Shown here: positions 5,337-6,470 of the stretch, piece after piece | How positions within the stretch are numbered: the stretch's first letter is position 1 | Layout of the letters: every line of letters begins with the position of its first letter | Assembly (NCBI GenBank): GCA_018897875.1 | Contig: JAHIKF010000092.1 | Coordinates: 1-6,470, forward strand | Source of the DNA: Pseudomonadota bacterium | GTDB lineage: Bacteria; Desulfobacterota; Desulfobaccia; Desulfobaccales; 0-14-0-80-60-11 | DNA length: 6,470 bases | Direction of reading: 5' to 3' | Translations under genes and position numbers: made by a program | The notes under the pieces: generated by a model | What the model was told of the DNA's origin: nothing | Databases searched by the model: none | Seen by the model: only the letters and a program-made list of their open reading frames with translations

Positions 5337-6432
5337 TGATCTCCCCCCTTTCGATAATCGCCATGGCCCGGAAATATTCGTCTTCCCGGGTCTTGTCCGT
5401 CAGCCTGGCATAGCGCCGGGTCACTTCCAGCTTGGCGTGCCCCAGCAATTGTTGCAGACACTCCAGGCGCATGCCGGCATTTAAGAGCTCACTGGCAAAA
5501 GTATGCCGGAGGCTATGGAGAGAATGCCCTTTCTGGGACAGACCGGCTTTTATCAGATACTTGAGGAACATGACGCGTGCGGCCGTGTAGCCCAGGCTAT
5601 CCCGACCTCTACCATAGAAGAGCCTCTGCTTGTGAGGGTCTCTCTCCGCCAGCCAGGCCAGCAAGGCCTCCCGGGCATCATCGCTGAAATAGACCACCCT
5701 GCCGACCTGGGTCTTCTCCGCCTGATAAATCAGAATCTTGCGTTCCACGAGGTTCAGGTCGCTTATCGTGGCGTTGAGCAATTCCCCGATTCGCATCCCG
5801 GTCCTGAGCAAGAGCAACACCATGGCCCGATTCCGGACCTTCGCCCCCACGGCCAGCAGCTGCTTGACGTCCTCCGGGTCCATGGCCCTGGGCAACAACT
5901 CCGGCAGCTTGATCGTTATATTTCTGGCCAGTACTTCGGCCCGGACTACCTCCCGGTCGACGAGAAAACGCACCAAGGCCTTCACCAAGCCCAAGTGCGA
6001 CTTTACTGACGTGGCCTTCAAACCTCGGTCCTGCTCGTGCTCCAGAAAGGCCTCCAGGTCCCACCTGGTGAGGGCCTCCAGGTGAACTTTCCCGGTATGG
6101 CGCAGGAAGGTGAGAAAGAGTTGGATGGCCCCGGAATAGGCCCGCAGAGTATTGGGCCGGCAATTGCGGCGGTACAGGTGCAACATAAATGTTTGGGCCT
6201 GCTCTTGGCCAGGTAGGTCAGAAGCCTGCAATTGCTGCAACACCTTGGCCAACAACCGGCGCTTGCGGAGAAACTCCCCGTGTCCAGCAGCTGGAAGGTC
6301 CGAGGGGATATCAGGGAAAATACTGGGTGGGGTTAACGGTGCTTCAGGGTGAGTGCCTTCCCCAGAAATAAGCCCTTCTGGAACAGGCTTGCCGTTATGC
6401 TCCTTCTCAACTTGGTTTTCCCACATGGTCAT
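5263..6432 (-). CDS. Tyrosine recombinase/integrase, first of a tandem pair
   Basis: A site-specific recombinase with an unusual N-terminal extension. Residues 1-70 are Pro/Glu-rich and probably disordered or used for partner contacts. Residues ~75-165 form the helical core-binding domain and ~180-360 the catalytic domain. Catalytic residues are R214 (TGMRIGE), K240 (QAEKTQVGR), H306-x-x-R309, H332 (LLGHAK) and Y341 (TRRYARL), all intact. The total is 389 residues, longer than the ~300 of XerC/D because of the extension and a ~30-residue polar tail. The ATG at 6432 is chosen because AAAGGAGG (6445-6438) lies 5 nt before it; a second ATG two codons in is possible. Its last 74 nt overlap the start of the next recombinase. 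Two co-oriented overlapping recombinases recall the RIT (recombinase-in-trio) arrangement. A third would have to lie right of the window, since none follows on the left. Confidence 0.95.
   Translation of the reverse strand: MTMWENQVEKEHNGKPVPEGLISGEGTHPEAPLTPPSIFPDIPSDLPAAGHGEFLRKRRLLAKVLQQLQASDLPGQEQAQTFMLHLYRRNCRPNTLRAYSGAIQLFLTFLRHTGKVHLEALTRWDLEAFLEHEQDRGLKATSVKSHLGLVKALVRFLVDREVVRAEVLARNITIKLPELLPRAMDPEDVKQLLAVGAKVRNRAMVLLLLRTGMRIGELLNATISDLNLVERKILIYQAEKTQVGRVVYFSDDAREALLAWLAERDPHKQRLFYGRGRDSLGYTAARVMFLKYLIKAGLSQKGHSLHSLRHTFASELLNAGMRLECLQQLLGHAKLEVTRRYARLTDKTREDEYFRAMAIIERGEISGHYRRDRELPAVSQEAQPLGAHG
5323..5363 (-). repeat. 13-bp near-perfect direct repeat spanning the recombinase gene overlap
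   Basis: TCGATAATGGCCA (5323-5335) and TCGATAATCGCCA (5351-5363) match at 12 of 13 positions with a 28-bp period. In the minus-strand frames they encode A-I-I-E near the end of the first recombinase and A-I-I-D at the start of the second. The ribosome site of the second gene lies between the copies. A small duplication may have created the present start region. Confidence 0.6.
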
Positions 6433-6437
6433 CTCTG

Positions 6438-6445
6438 CCTCCTTT
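6438..6445 (-). promoter_or_regulatory. Ribosome binding site of the first recombinase
   Basis: Minus-strand AAAGGAGG with a 5-nt spacer to the ATG at 6432. It is close to the ideal Shine-Dalgarno and decides the start over the ATG at 6426. The promoter is not visible in the 25 bases left before the window edge. Confidence 0.75.
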
Positions 6446-6470
6446 CTCTTTTTACCAGAAAAAACAGGCA

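Overview
This is a GC-rich bacterial accessory region. It holds one very long restriction-modification (RM) gene, one small gene of unknown function, a long gene-poor spacer full of hairpins, and a tandem pair of tyrosine recombinases. The paired XerC/D-like recombinases, the high GC content and the style of the RM enzyme would fit an environmental proteobacterium, for example of the Desulfobacterota. Nothing in the window fixes the taxon, so treat that as a low-confidence guess.

Layout. From 2987 leftward off the window edge, the minus strand carries a single uninterrupted reading frame of at least 995 codons. I translated it line by line and found no stop. It encodes a single-chain enzyme: an N-terminal PD-(D/E)XK nuclease, a central N6-adenine methyltransferase with both signature motifs, and a C-terminal target-recognition region that resembles the Type ISP specificity domain. 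There is no helicase. Diverging from it on the plus strand, a chain of four hairpins (3044-3131) leads into a small Cys/HTH-like protein gene starting at 3151. Its first ~90 codons look real and the rest looks degraded. Positions 3631-4454 contain no convincing protein gene. They hold a 75% GC block with a G-quadruplex motif, several perfect hairpins, and a candidate ~95-nt plus-strand RNA bounded by an extended -10 element and an intrinsic terminator. From 6432 down to 4455 on the minus strand, two intact tyrosine recombinases overlap by 74 nt and should be co-translated.

How it fits together. The recombinase pair suggests that the region is, or was, part of an integrated mobile element, with the RM enzyme as defence or stabilising cargo. 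The target-recognition part of the RM gene (window 301-840) drops to 46% GC by hand count. The coding sequence left of it is 75% GC. This is what exchange of a specificity module would leave behind. Whether the recombinases, the hairpin-rich spacer and the mosaic RM gene form one working system is an inference. The window shows no second copy of the specificity module and no clear element ends.
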